DNA of 15,555 nt, taken from Monoraphidium neglectum. Lineage: Eukaryota; Chlorophyta; Chlorophyceae; Sphaeropleales; Selenastraceae. A program made the translations under genes and the position numbers. The stretch spans positions 32,943 through 48,497 of the forward strand of contig NW_014013560.1 in NCBI RefSeq assembly GCF_000611645.1, given 5' to 3'. Shown here piece after piece: positions 1 to 14,085 of the stretch (the stretch's first letter is position 1; each line of letters starts with the position of its first letter). Under the pieces are notes generated by a model, which saw only the letters and a list, made by a program, of their open reading frames with translations, did not search any database and was not told the origin of the DNA.

Positions 1-3000
1 GTCCAGGGACACATAGGGCCACAGCTCCTCTGACGGGTGGGGGGAGGGGGGAGGGCGGAAAGGTGGTCAGGAGTCAGACACCCAGGGTTTGGGGGGCGGG
101 GTGGGGGGCGAGGGCTCACATGCACAAGCAGCACACGGCGTTTGGCAATCCGTCAGTCGAAACGAATCCACCCGTAAGGCATCAGGACAGGGTTCTAATC
201 AGCGCCAGCGGGACTGGCATCGGGCCCAAACGCTACGCTTTCTGGCAGCCGCTCACCGGGCAGGCCGTCCCCCGCGCCCTGCAGCACGCCATTCTTATAG
301 AATGCGATGTGGCGCGATGCAGCGTCCATGTCCAGCTGCACTGTCACCAGGTCGCCCTCCGCGTAGGGCTCCGCACAGCGCGTGACCAGCTTGCCTGATG
401 GTTGGGTTGGGTGAAGAGGGCGACGGAGCATGGTGGGTTAGAGGCAGGGCTGCTGAACCCACGGTCAGGGTCGGAAGCTCTGCGCGCGAGAGCCTCCCTG
501 TGGCTTGCGCTATAAAGAGCCCGTCGCTCAACACCCGTCTCGACATCCCGCCTGCCCTGCTAACCCAGCTGGCGCGCACCTGCAACGCGGATGGTGCCGT
601 TGGAGAGGTAGTAGGTGCGGCTCTTCATCTCCTGGGGGTCCGCGTTGAGGTCGTGGCCGCCCACTGTGACGCCGATGAAGAGGTTGCTGTCCTCCACGTG
701 GTTCACGTACACGTTCCAGCTGTGCTGCCCGCTCGCGACGCACAGCGTGCCCAGCACGGTGGCGTAGTCGCCGCCCTCGTTGCTCATCTTGGTCACCGTG
801 AGGCCGTCGATGACGTGCAGGTCGCGCCCAGCACGCACCTCGTCCCAGCGCAGCTCGCCTGGGGGGTTAGCCGCACAAAGGGTGTGGGTGAAGGGTTGGC
901 ACGCAACGGGGCGCAGGACGCGTTGGGGCCTGGAGCCTAGTGTGAAGCAAACCTGTCTGCTGGCAGAGGGGCCGCACGGCTGAGCCACTCATTACCCATG
1001 ACACATGGCTCAGCACAGGACCCAGACGGTTGGCACCAAATATGACCACACCAGCCCCAGCTCCTAGGGGGCTGTGTGCCTCCTGCCCCCACCTGTGTAC
1101 TCCCCCATGTTGAGCACTGTTGGGCGGTTCTGGATGGTCACCTTGCTCTCCTCGCTGGCCAGAGTCACCACCGCCACCAGGGGCCCAGTGACGCCCGTGA
1201 ACGCATTGCCCAGGTGGATACCATTGCGGCTGAAGCGCAGCACGCCGTTGGCCAGGTCCATGCCCACCGTCAGCACGTCGCCGTTCTTGAAGGCGCCTGG
1301 AGGCAGAGCAGGAAACAGGGTCGGGCGTTGCACCAGATGTTGGGCCGATGAGAAACAATGGGTTGATAGAAATCCCAGGGGTGGGAGAGTGCAGACCCTG
1401 CCGCACCAATGCCTGCCCTGCAGACCTCGTGTTTTGCCCTCAAGAGACAGAAGCGGGCACAGCTAGCCCCCGTGCCGAGTGCCAGCCAGCCCAATGTCTG
1501 CGCTTGCCTCACCCGTAAACTCCTCCTCGCGGCCGCCAAACCGGCGATCGCCGTCGCTGTGCAGCGCCCAGCCGCAGCCGGCGTCGCCGACGCACTTGGC
1601 CGTGTCCATGCCGGGCGCCGCGACGCCGACCCAGATGCCGTCTGGCCCAAGGCTGTCCAGGATGACGTGGAACTCGTGGCAGCCGCGGTCTGCGTACAGG
1701 ATGGTGCCCGTCACAGTGGAGGCGGCCGCGCTGCTGCTCTTGGTGGCCGTGAGGCAGTTGGAGGACAGCTCCAGGTCAGCGCCGCGGCCCACAGTGTCCC
1801 ACTCCATGTCCGCCAGGGTGCGCGGCGTACGGTTGAGCGGCAGCGTGTAGGAGCCTGGTGGGGTGGCGGGAAGTCAGGCAGGCGTCAGAGTCCAGGCACG
1901 CCAGGGTCCCTCAAGTGTCATGAGGGGCTGCTCCAAGCACAGCTTGCACATGCGATCGTAACAGGATGGTGTGTGTGCCGCCAGCCGCGCAATGCCATTC
2001 CACCTGCCCAGCCACGCCCGCCCCGTAATTGCTCACCCAGCAGTGTGATCTGGTCCAGCTCGCTGTCCATCGACACAAAGGGGTAGAGCCGTCCACGGAT
2101 GCCCCGCGCGCGGCCCTGCTCAATGCCGTTGCGCAGAAACACGATCTCGCCCTAATGGAAAGGACAGGAGGGACAGCAAGAAAGGGGGCAGGTGGAGGAC
2201 AAGAGCTGCCACTAGCTCCCAAGGATACGTGTAAAGCACCTGGAGTACTGGGCGCGCCCCAACTTGCAGTTTGGCAACTCTTGAATGAGCAACAGCAGCA
2301 GTATGGCCATTCACTTTAGCCTGAAACAGGCAGAGAAACAGCACCTGAAAAGCTGCACCCAGGGCTGCGCCTCCCCCTCAACAAACCCGACCCTCCCCCT
2401 GGACCCTACCTGATCTGCGTCCAGCACCACGCCCACGATGTCACCCTTGGTGAAGTTGGCGGTGGTTGTGGCAACGCGGCGACCGCCCACTCGGATGACA
2501 CCATTGCTGAGGTAATAGGTGCGGTCACGCAGGTCCTGGGGGCAGTGCGGCATGGATGCAGGCGGCGGGGTTGGCAGGGGTACACAGGCACTGTTAGAGA
2601 GCACCCTCAATGAGAGGGCTCGTCTGGCAGCAGGGCAATCAGCACCTGCGGCTCATCAGTGCGCCATCATGGCATCCAAGCAACCATCGCAGCCGCTGCC
2701 CAAGCATGCCTGCCTAGAAGGCCGAAATAATCAACGTTGTTGCCAATATCCACACCCCTGAGCAATGCCACTGGAGGCAAAATATCACACCAGCAAACCC
2801 CGGGGGGCAAACACGCGGGCATCCACCTGCGGGTCCTGGTCCAGCGGCATGCACCCCCTGCAGACGCCGATGAAGATGCTGTCCGGCTCGCTGAGGTGGT
2901 TGACCTTGACCAGCCACAGGTGCACCCCCGAGATGAAGCCCTGGTTGGCCAGCACCGTGGAGTAGTCGCCAAACACCTCAGACACCTTCTGCACCGAGCG

Positions 3001-4903
3001 CCCGCTAATGCGCAGGTCGCCGCTGCACGCCTCCGCGTTCCACTCCAGGTCAAGCTGCTGCAGCTTGGTGATGTTGACCAGCCCCGCCTGCAGGTGCTGG
3101 TTGGCGCCCTGCAGGAAGGCCAGCGCGGGCGAGATGGGCGCCACCAGCCCAGTGAACGCGCTGCCAAGCAGGTGGCCGTTGCGGAAGAACTTGGCGTAGC
3201 CGCCGATGAGGTCCAGGTCCACCGTGATGCAGCAGTGGTTGCTGCTGCTCTCTACAGTCTGCACGCAGCCGTCGAGCGGCGGCGTCGCCGCACCCCCGGG
3301 GGCAGTTGGGTTGTTGCCGGGCAGCTTCACCCACACGCCCCACTTTCCGCGCGGCGCTGCCGGAGGAGCCAGAAGACCGCCCGCCGCTACTGCCATGGCA
3401 CTGCTGCTGCCAGCTACTGCCGCCGCCCCCGCTGCCACTGCCGCCGCAGCAACTGGTGCGCCAGGCGACGCGGCCACTGCATCGGGGGCCACGGCGCCGG
3501 GCGCCGCAGCGCCTGGCGCCTGCTGCTGCTGCGCCGCGCCCAGGGCGCGGCCCGCCAGCGCCTGCGGCAGTGACGCGGCGAGGATGCTGCTGCTGGGCGC
3601 CTGGCTCTGCTCGGCGTGCACGAGGCCCACAAACACGTGGCCTGGGTGCGGCCCCATGTTGTCCAGCTGCACCGTCCAGCGGTGGCGGCCGCCTGTGAAG
3701 GTTGTGGACCCGTGGAACTCGCCGACGCCGGCCGCGTTGGTGGCCGCGGTGGTGTTGTACTTGACGCAGGTGTCCAGGTCCGCCATCTGGATGTCGGCGG
3801 TGGCGCTGGTGGGCGAGTACCACGTGAACAGCGGGCTGGGCGTGAGCGCCTCGTGCAGCGACACGACCATGCCAGGCTGCGCCGTGATGAAGGGGTACAT
3901 CTGCAGCGCGGCGATGCTCGCGCACGGCAGCGCCGCGCGCATCAGCAGCGTGTCGTTGTGCGCGAGGGTCACCATGATGACCGGCTGGCCGTCCTCCTTG
4001 GGGGACAGGTCCATCGACAGGATGTCGCCGCGCGCCGGCCGCGCCACGCACGCCGTCGCGCAGATCGCAAACAGCGCCTTGCGCGATGGGTTGTCCACAC
4101 TCATGGCTGTCACGGGGTTGGCCTTGTTGGGGCCCACGCCGCCGCCGCCGCCGCCGCCGCTGCTGCCAGCGCCTGGCGGCGCGCCTGGCATCGGGCTGCT
4201 GCTGCCGGCGCGGCCGCCGGCAGCCGCGCGTGCCGGGCTGCTGGCGCCCATCACAACGTTGACGTTGGCCAGCGCAGGACAAGCCCGCAGGGCTGCCAAT
4301 CCCCAGGTCACACTGTGATTCGTGAGGGTGTCAAGAGCGCAAATCGATGAAGGAGTGCACAGCGGGCAGCCTACGGTTGCCACGCGCAGGCCTATGCCAA
4401 CACACCGGCAGCCAGCCCATATGCTCAGTCCAGGCCACAAAGATAAGCAAGGTGCGCAGCGCCAGCTGCCTCGTGCACAAGACGCCCCACGCTTACTGCA
4501 CATGCTAAAACGCAGGGCTGCCCTGCTCCCCGTCTCAGGCGTGCCCCGTCACGTCTAACGCCCCGCTTCCAATCCCGCCACCAGGACATCCCGGCCCCCT
4601 CCACCCCCCCTGTCACCTGTCGACAGGACCGTGCTGCAGGTCGTCCACGCGCAGCTTGATGGTGAGGCCGCCGCAGTAGGCCACAAACTTCATGACCTCC
4701 AGCTCCATCACGCCGTAGCATTCCTTTGGGGCGGCGCTGCGGCTGGGCTGCGTGATCTTCTGGCACTCAATCGTCAGCGCTTGGCTGGACAGCGGCCGCG
4801 ACCACCCGGGGATGATGGCGGTGCTCTTGTGTGCGGGGGCCGGCGGGCGCTGCGCGGCAGCCGGAGCCGCCGCCGCAGCTGGTGGGGGTGCCACGGCTGC
4901 CAT
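1..4903 (-). CDS. Multi-SPRY-domain protein, 3' end beyond the window
   Basis: Coding exons in transcript order are 4903-4617, 4312-2827, 2535-2410, 2151-2037, 1854-1513, 1296-1093, 858-580, 394-257 and 29 to the left edge. All introns are GT-AG, and the frame holds across every junction, giving 1002 residues so far. Four SPRY (concanavalin-A-like) domains are visible: about 268-516, 517-671, 687-850 and 855 onward. Shared signatures are HRWTVQLDN, GVHLWLVKVNH and HSWNVYVNHVED in the first half of a domain, RTYYLSNG.IRV in two of them, and FFRNGHLLG, FLRNGIEQG, FSRNGIHLG or FYKNGVLQG in the second half. Residues 40-250 may be a further degenerate copy. Gly-rich (about 145-156) and Ala-rich (332-416) linkers are present. 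SPRY domains bind peptides or proteins; no catalytic domain is visible, so the role is unknown, perhaps a scaffold or substrate-recognition subunit. The least certain boundary is the exon 2 acceptor at 4313, chosen because it restores phase. The start at 4903 is the first in-frame ATG, but an upstream exon is possible. Confidence 0.85.
91..114 (+). repeat. G-run cluster with G-quadruplex pattern, in a SPRY-gene intron
   Basis: Four runs of three or more G separated by loops of one to three bases (C, T, CGA) fit the simple G-quadruplex pattern. It lies in the intron 30-256, on the strand opposite to the transcript, so any structure would form in DNA and not in the pre-mRNA. Function is unknown. 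Confidence 0.6.
3352..3606 (-). other. Ala-rich low-complexity insertion inside the first SPRY domain
   Basis: These codons (residues 332-416 of the SPRY protein) are dominated by Ala with Gly, Pro, Ser and a short Gln run. They separate the half ending in GHVFVGLVHAE from the half starting at KWGVWVKL. The frame stays open and the sequence is GC-rich, with no consensus intron removing it. In related folds this position is a surface loop, so the insertion is probably an unstructured loop expansion. Confidence 0.75.
4132..4167 (-). repeat. GGC triplet run encoding poly-Gly
   Basis: A run of GCC/GCT triplets on the plus strand encodes about nine Gly residues, flanked by Ser, in exon 2 of the SPRY gene (residues about 145-156). 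It sits in a Ser/Gly/Pro/Ala linker between the N-terminal region and the first clear SPRY domain, and probably varies in length between strains. Confidence 0.8.
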
Positions 4904-5096
4904 TGCCAGCAGTGTGCCCTGCGTTCAAGGAAATGCAATGGCTCAGCTCCATGTTTGAAGAGAACGGGCGGGTTGGCTCGCAGCAAAAATACCTCGCAAA
5001 GCAGTGCACAGCCCCACCCAGTGACCACCCCTGCACCAAGGATGCTGTTGATGTGGTCTGGACAGCACTTCAGCATAAACTTATAGCGGAGCCCAC

Positions 5097-5245
5097 CTGT
5101 AGGACCCTGTCGGGGGTGCTGCTGGAGCCTCCTGCCGGCTGCACTGCTGCTCTGCAAGGTGGCCCTGCTGCTGACGGCCTACGCTGAGTACAAGTGTCTG
5201 CTGCTGCTGCGGCTGCTGCTGCTGCTGCTGCTGCTGCCGCCGCCG
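5097..5245 (-). other. Possible upstream exon of the SPRY gene
   Basis: The minus strand is open here in one frame and encodes a poly-Ala run followed by an Ala/Pro/Ser-rich stretch. It ends at a good donor (CTACAG then GTGGGC), with a possible acceptor CCCAG at its start. Splicing from 5097 to the acceptor at 4919 would keep frame and lead straight into the SPRY reading frame (GTLLAMAAV). No in-frame ATG is seen in this exon, so it would need another exon upstream, or it may be 5' untranslated sequence. Confidence 0.25.
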
Positions 5246-5248
5246 CTG
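5198..5248 (+). repeat. CTG-type triplet run
   Basis: Seventeen consecutive triplets: four CTG, one CGG, eight CTG, three CCG and one CTG. Read on the minus strand in one frame this is poly-Ala. It lies upstream of the SPRY gene start, either in a leader exon or in non-coding DNA. Confidence 0.9.
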
Positions 5249-5724
5249 GGTATTTCAAGACCGGCCAAGACGCGCAGAGCCAAGCGGCGCCACGCTCCCC
5301 ACAACTGCGCAGAAGTGCAAGGTCACTGGGACCGTGCCTGTGGGATTTTTAAAGTGCGGGTGGCGTCAGCAAGAGCTTGGTGTGCAGATTGCAGCATGGC
5401 GGGGCCAAATGCGCAGGTACCACTGCTGGGCCTCAAAAGAGGCATGCCGCTGGCAAAAAGCACACAACGCAAGAGGCCCGAGGCCGGGCACAGCATGCGC
5501 GCGACAGTCTCGGCTGCGGGAACGGCCATCCGCGTGCCGTCGCACCAGCAGGCCGGCAGCCCCACTCAAGTCAACACGGACGTCTCACTGTTCGTTTTCA
5601 CCTCCTGTTATGTCCGAGCTTCGGAGAGCGCTCGGCCCGGGTCCCCGAGCTTTGCAACTTGGTCAGCAGCTGGTGGGATATCAGGGGGAAAAACAGAGGG
5701 TGCTTACAAGACACTTTAATCGCA

Positions 5725-5730
5725 TATATA
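5725..5730. promoter_or_regulatory. TATA-like element
   Basis: TATATA is symmetric and sits in a local AT-rich patch, about 820 bases upstream of the SPRY gene ATG. It could be a core promoter only if the gene has a long or spliced leader. There is no other support. Confidence 0.15.
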
Positions 5731-6482
5731 ACACCGTCAAGGGACAATAACCCGTCTGTGCAGCAGCAGGGCCCGGATGGTGTTGCACAGCTGCAGGAGC
5801 ATGGCTTGCCTGCTGACCGCCGTGCCATGATGACTGCTTGAAAGTTCCATATAGTTCCCTAGGCGCTCCTCGGGTACCGGGCCCGATCTCGTTGGTGTTG
5901 CTGCTTTACGCGCAAACGGCACACCAAGCCCGGCAAGGGAACTATTCACGTATGTTATCACCGATAAACTGAATTAGCTCGTGCAATAGACGATTGGATA
6001 GGGGCAAAGGGCTGAGCGCCGGGCTGAAAACTGATGAGTGCTGCCCAGCTGCCGAGCTCAATGTGCGGGTAGGGGTGTTCCTGAAAGTATCGCAGCTACG
6101 ATAGCAAATTTTGCGATTAGCTCAGCTCAATCAAGCTCCAAAAACGGCTGACAAGGCCTTTCGCACCGCCCGCAGTGGGTAGCCGCGGCCCGGCTCATGC
6201 CGTAACAGCTTGAGCTCAGCTGCGCTTGATCGCAGCGGTTGTCAGGCGGGTCGCCGCGCAAGCGTCGTTTCCACATCTTTTTGTGAAAAATAAATCTTTT
6301 TGCCAACTTCATGTTCCATTGCCTGGCTGCTGGTTGGCGCACTCCAGGGTGCCGAGTCAAACACAAGGCTGTGCACGCGCTCGTTGGCGTTGACCATTGA
6401 TTCCGACCAGTTCCGGCCCCTGACACATGACGTTGTGCCGCTAGGCCACAGCGCGGTGTGGCATGTTGTCTGTGAAGATGAG

Positions 6483-6487
6483 TTACA
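6483..6487 (-). terminator. Putative UGUAA polyadenylation signal of the acetyltransferase gene
   Basis: The minus strand reads TGTAA 47 bases past the stop codon of the acetyltransferase. UGUAA is the usual poly(A) signal of green algae, about 10-20 bases before the cleavage site. Cleavage would then fall near 6465-6475, giving a short 3' untranslated region. The pentamer also arises by chance. Confidence 0.4.
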
Positions 6488-6533
6488 TGTGTGCCGCGGC
6501 TGGTGAGGGCCGCCACATGCGGCCAGCGATCGC

Positions 6534-10971
<4,438 letters not shown>

Positions 10972-12876
10972 AGCGGCCGCTTCAGGAAGCCCTGCGCAGT
11001 GAGACACAAAAGATGTGGTGAGTGGCTGTCTTCGCTAGGGCGGCCACCGAGCCCGTGCTGCTGCGTCGCTCCTCGTGCACGCGCTGCACGCGCTTCACGC
11101 GCGGCTTCGAATAGTGCTAGTCGCTGCAGTGCTCGCACTCAATCCTTGCATCTGGCATGCATTACGACACGATTTCCCTTCTTGAACACGCAGAGGGCAC
11201 TCGCCTCTGGCGTGTTTGTGTCCCTGCTGTTCGAAGCGCCAGCCACGGGCCCAGCTGACACCTGTATCTGATATGTGCACAGATACACACACCTATTACG
11301 ACTGTCTGGCCAAGCCTTGCGCTAGATCACGCGCCCAAAAACACCGAGTGCACAGAGCAATACCGGTAAACAAACAGATGTGGTCCGGCGCAGTGCGTGT
11401 ACCGCATGCGATCATCAGGGCCTTGGGCGAGCACCTGCGAAGAAGAGGCGCCACGGGTTGACCAGATGAGGGTCAGCAGGGGTGAGGTTCACTCCCTCCC
11501 CCCCCCCCACCCACCCACAGTGCGGCCGCTTGCCTGGTGCCAACAGCAGGCCGTTGCATACCTGCTGGCGTCATCGACAACACGATCGCAGGGCACATTG
11601 GCTGGCATGTTTTTCGTGTTAACGTCTTCGCGGCACTTCACCGCTGGCAATGCACGCACGCATGGGCGCAGGCAACCAACTGACTGGCCTGCAGGTGGCC
11701 TGTGCCTGGCCTGCACTGCACTAGAGTTTAGTTGATACATGTGCTTGATCAGCAGCTGCTTATCTTATGTCCATATTGCGTGCTGCGCTTGGTCCGTACC
11801 GTCGTGCTCTGTGAAGCGTTGCTGCCCGCGGCTTTGTGCATTTCTAGCTTTGCAACCACAGAAATCGCCAATGACAGCTCAAAGAACTCCTCCGACCCTG
11901 AATTCCGTCCAACCAATAACCCCGACCCACTCGCCTGATCAGTGATCCTACTCATCCAATTACGAGTGCGCTGCGAGTGCATGGGCCAGGGGCGCTTGGG
12001 ACGGAACGGAATGCCATCATAGAGGTTTCCTAGCAGGGCTGACCTGAGGTTTAAACAGTTCTGAAACCACACTCTTGTTGCTACAGGGCTGACCAGCACG
12101 GCTGCAGTGTATGCCAGCCTCCACTCGCGTGCACGTGATCACAGCACACCCCATCCAATTAGAGCCATCACTATCATTTGCGGGCTCCCAAAAGCACGGA
12201 TTGAGCCCTGCCAGGAAAAATCTTGAGGGAATGACATTCCAAAGCACACTTGTATCTAAGTATTATGTGTGTACGCCATCACATCAACACAAGCAGCTTG
12301 TCTCCAAGGCCGGCTTCATGAGGTGACATGAGCAAGTGACCGTCTCCATTGATTACACGTGGATGATGTGTGAAACCTTTCGGCGTCGTCTCAGGATCGC
12401 TTGTTGCACATATCAATGAACGCTGGTTTATCATCGGGGAGGTTAGTCATGCGACAGACACAGTTGATGTCGACCAACAATCGAAGCTATCCCCTGTGTA
12501 TTTCTTGCGATGACGTGCCTGGTGACACTGGGATGGCACGTTGCGTGGGCTGGGGTGATGCTCGCACATTCGCTTTGAGCGAATGACATAAATAGAAGTA
12601 TACCTCAACTACCTTGGAGTCGTAGTCGGCCGTCACCGTCTCACCGGGGATCAAAGGAGCAGGTGTGCGGCAAGCAGCGGAGTGCACAAAGCGAGTGGGG
12701 TATCCCTCCCCGTACCCATTCCACCGGGACTCGTATCACAAAAGCACCTGAGCGCGACGGCGAGTTGATCAGAGCGGCAGAAGGGGCTTGAGCTCGGGTT
12801 ACAGAAAAAAGCGGCAAAGGGCGCAAATGCACGGTGCGTGCTCGTGCTTGTGCAGGGGAGATCCTGGAGACGGTGA

Positions 12877-13597
12877 GAGACTGCCCACACTAGAGGATTG
12901 GGGGGTCCAATCCGGTCTGTGCAGCAAAGGATTGGCTGCCCTGCAATATTTTGAAAAATGTTATATATCGAATCTAAGCCAATCTGTGCGTGTGGGCGCG
13001 TTCGGATGCCGCACGGCAAAGTTGGCCACGAATCCAGCACGAACGCCAATCCACCCCCTGGGGACTGGATTGGCCGCGAATCCGGGTGCGTATTTCGTGG
13101 CTTTCCTGGTACAGCCACTGGTGCAAAAAATGTTATAATTGATGTATCGCAGTTTTAGATGCTAAAGGTCACGACTAGCAACCCGGGGCGCGAAGCCATA
13201 CGTCTGGGCATTCGAGGCCGCACTCTGCTTCTTTAATGCGTAAAAGCATTGTAAGCAATAGTTATAAGCATATGATGCGCGTTCGGCGTGACAATAGCAG
13301 CAGCAGGCTCTCCTCGAGGTCCACCATGATCGCTATGATCTGCCCTGCTGGGCCCCGCCTGACATCAATCAGTGATATAAATGATATATAGAGCCATGTG
13401 GCCCCGAGGGTTGCACGATATGAACGACTTCCACTCGCGAATCCACTGGTGTGGGCACTTGCGTTCCGCATTTGCCGGAAACCAGTCACGCGAATCCTAG
13501 CGAAATTAAATCCGAAGTGTCATATAAAGAGCAATTCTGCGCAAAAGTGGGACCAATCCCTGGCGACCCCAATCCAATCCCAGGTGTGGGCAGTCTC
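12877..13597. mobile_element. Candidate non-autonomous DNA transposon (MITE-like)
   Basis: The ends are perfect 14-base inverted repeats, GAGACTGCCCACAC at 12877-12890 and its complement at 13584-13597. They are flanked by the direct triplet TGA at 12874-12876 and 13598-13600, which fits a 3-base target duplication. Just inside both ends is an array of GGATTGG or its complement CCAATCC at 12895, 12907, 12929, 13046, 13067, 13553, 13569 and 13574, typical of subterminal transposase-binding repeats. The motif CGAATCC also recurs at 13029, 13078, 13438 and 13491. The interior is AT-richer than its surroundings and has no transposase-like frame. Three-base duplications are known for CACTA/EnSpm and PIF/Harbinger groups, but the terminal bases match neither consensus clearly, so no superfamily is assigned. 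Confidence 0.6.
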
Positions 13598-13818
13598 TGA
13601 GGTAACAGAGCCACAACGTTGGTGCCTGTTGGTTAAGGGTGGCTGGTGAAGGCGAGAAGGTGCAGATGAGTCACATAAAACTGACTGCAGTCTTCCAGCA
13701 TTGCACCACCAGTGATTGGGCATCATGATCAGTCCTAACCTTGCCGAGAAAGTGGTCATCGGTGTGCAGCTTCGTCCGCCGACCAAATATTCACCTGACA
13801 TAGTTTTGAACGCCAAAT

Positions 13819-13839
13819 TTAGGAACGTCTGGTTCCTAA
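13819..13839 (+). repeat. Small hairpin followed by a T run
   Basis: TTAGGAAC and GTTCCTAA form a perfect 8-base stem around the 5-base loop GTCTG, followed by ATTTTT. It lies about 250 bases upstream of the ankyrin gene ATG. It resembles a bacterial terminator, but in a nuclear context that reading does not apply. Function unknown. Confidence 0.6.
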
Positions 13840-14085
13840 TTTTTCGGCTGTTTGCTCACAGGCCTGGCCAGGGAGCTTGCAAGTAGCTTCCTGTCGTCCT
13901 GTATTCCGCCCGGCTCCCAAGCGTGTTCAGGCACCGCACATACATGGCACGCGATCGTGTCTTCACGCTGACATACTCTCAGAACGGGTAGATCGCGGCA
14001 CGCTCCCACCACCGGACCACTTCACCGCAACTTGGGCCAATAGCAGGGGCTGCCTTGCACATTCGCCCACTTCCTGTCAACGCAG

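Larger units (their letters stand above)
4904..6533. other. Intergenic interval between the acetyltransferase and SPRY genes
   Basis: This 1.6 kb holds the 3' flank of the acetyltransferase gene and the 5' flank of the SPRY gene, both transcribed leftwards. A CTG-type triplet run lies at 5198-5248 and a TATATA at 5725-5730. No reading frame here shows a recognisable domain. Open frames at 5159-5841 (plus) and 5598-5961 (minus) have mixed codon use and no family signature. The part from about 5580 to 6330 is less GC-rich than the genes. Confidence 0.6.
10972..14085. other. Divergent intergenic interval with no supported gene
   Basis: These 3.1 kb separate the starts of the acetyltransferase (leftwards) and ankyrin (rightwards) genes, so both promoters should lie here. 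Open frames are short, without domains or consistent codon preference. The main structure is the transposon-like element at 12877-13597, with a small hairpin at 13819-13839. A C-run/CCCA tract at 11500-11516 ends in CCACAG and resembles an intron end, without a partner. No tRNA or other RNA gene is seen. Confidence 0.65.

Noticed and set aside
2737..4318. Long plus-strand open frames of up to 370 codons
   Set aside because: They lie opposite the large SPRY exon, are Ala/Arg/Pro/His-rich and lack domains. They are antisense shadows created by GC-rich codon use on the real strand.
4313..4503. Minus-strand extension of the large SPRY exon up to an ATG at 4503
   Set aside because: The frame happens to be open through the intron, but joining 4617 to 4312 keeps phase and links two conserved stretches, so a separate start at 4503 is not needed.
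5873..5884. GGTACCGGGCCC, resembling a cloning-vector polylinker
   Set aside because: Only 12 bases match and the flanking sequence does not look like a vector, so coincidence is more likely than contamination.
13819..13845. Rho-independent terminator
   Set aside because: The hairpin and T run fit the shape, but the genome is nuclear and intron-rich, and no gene ends there.
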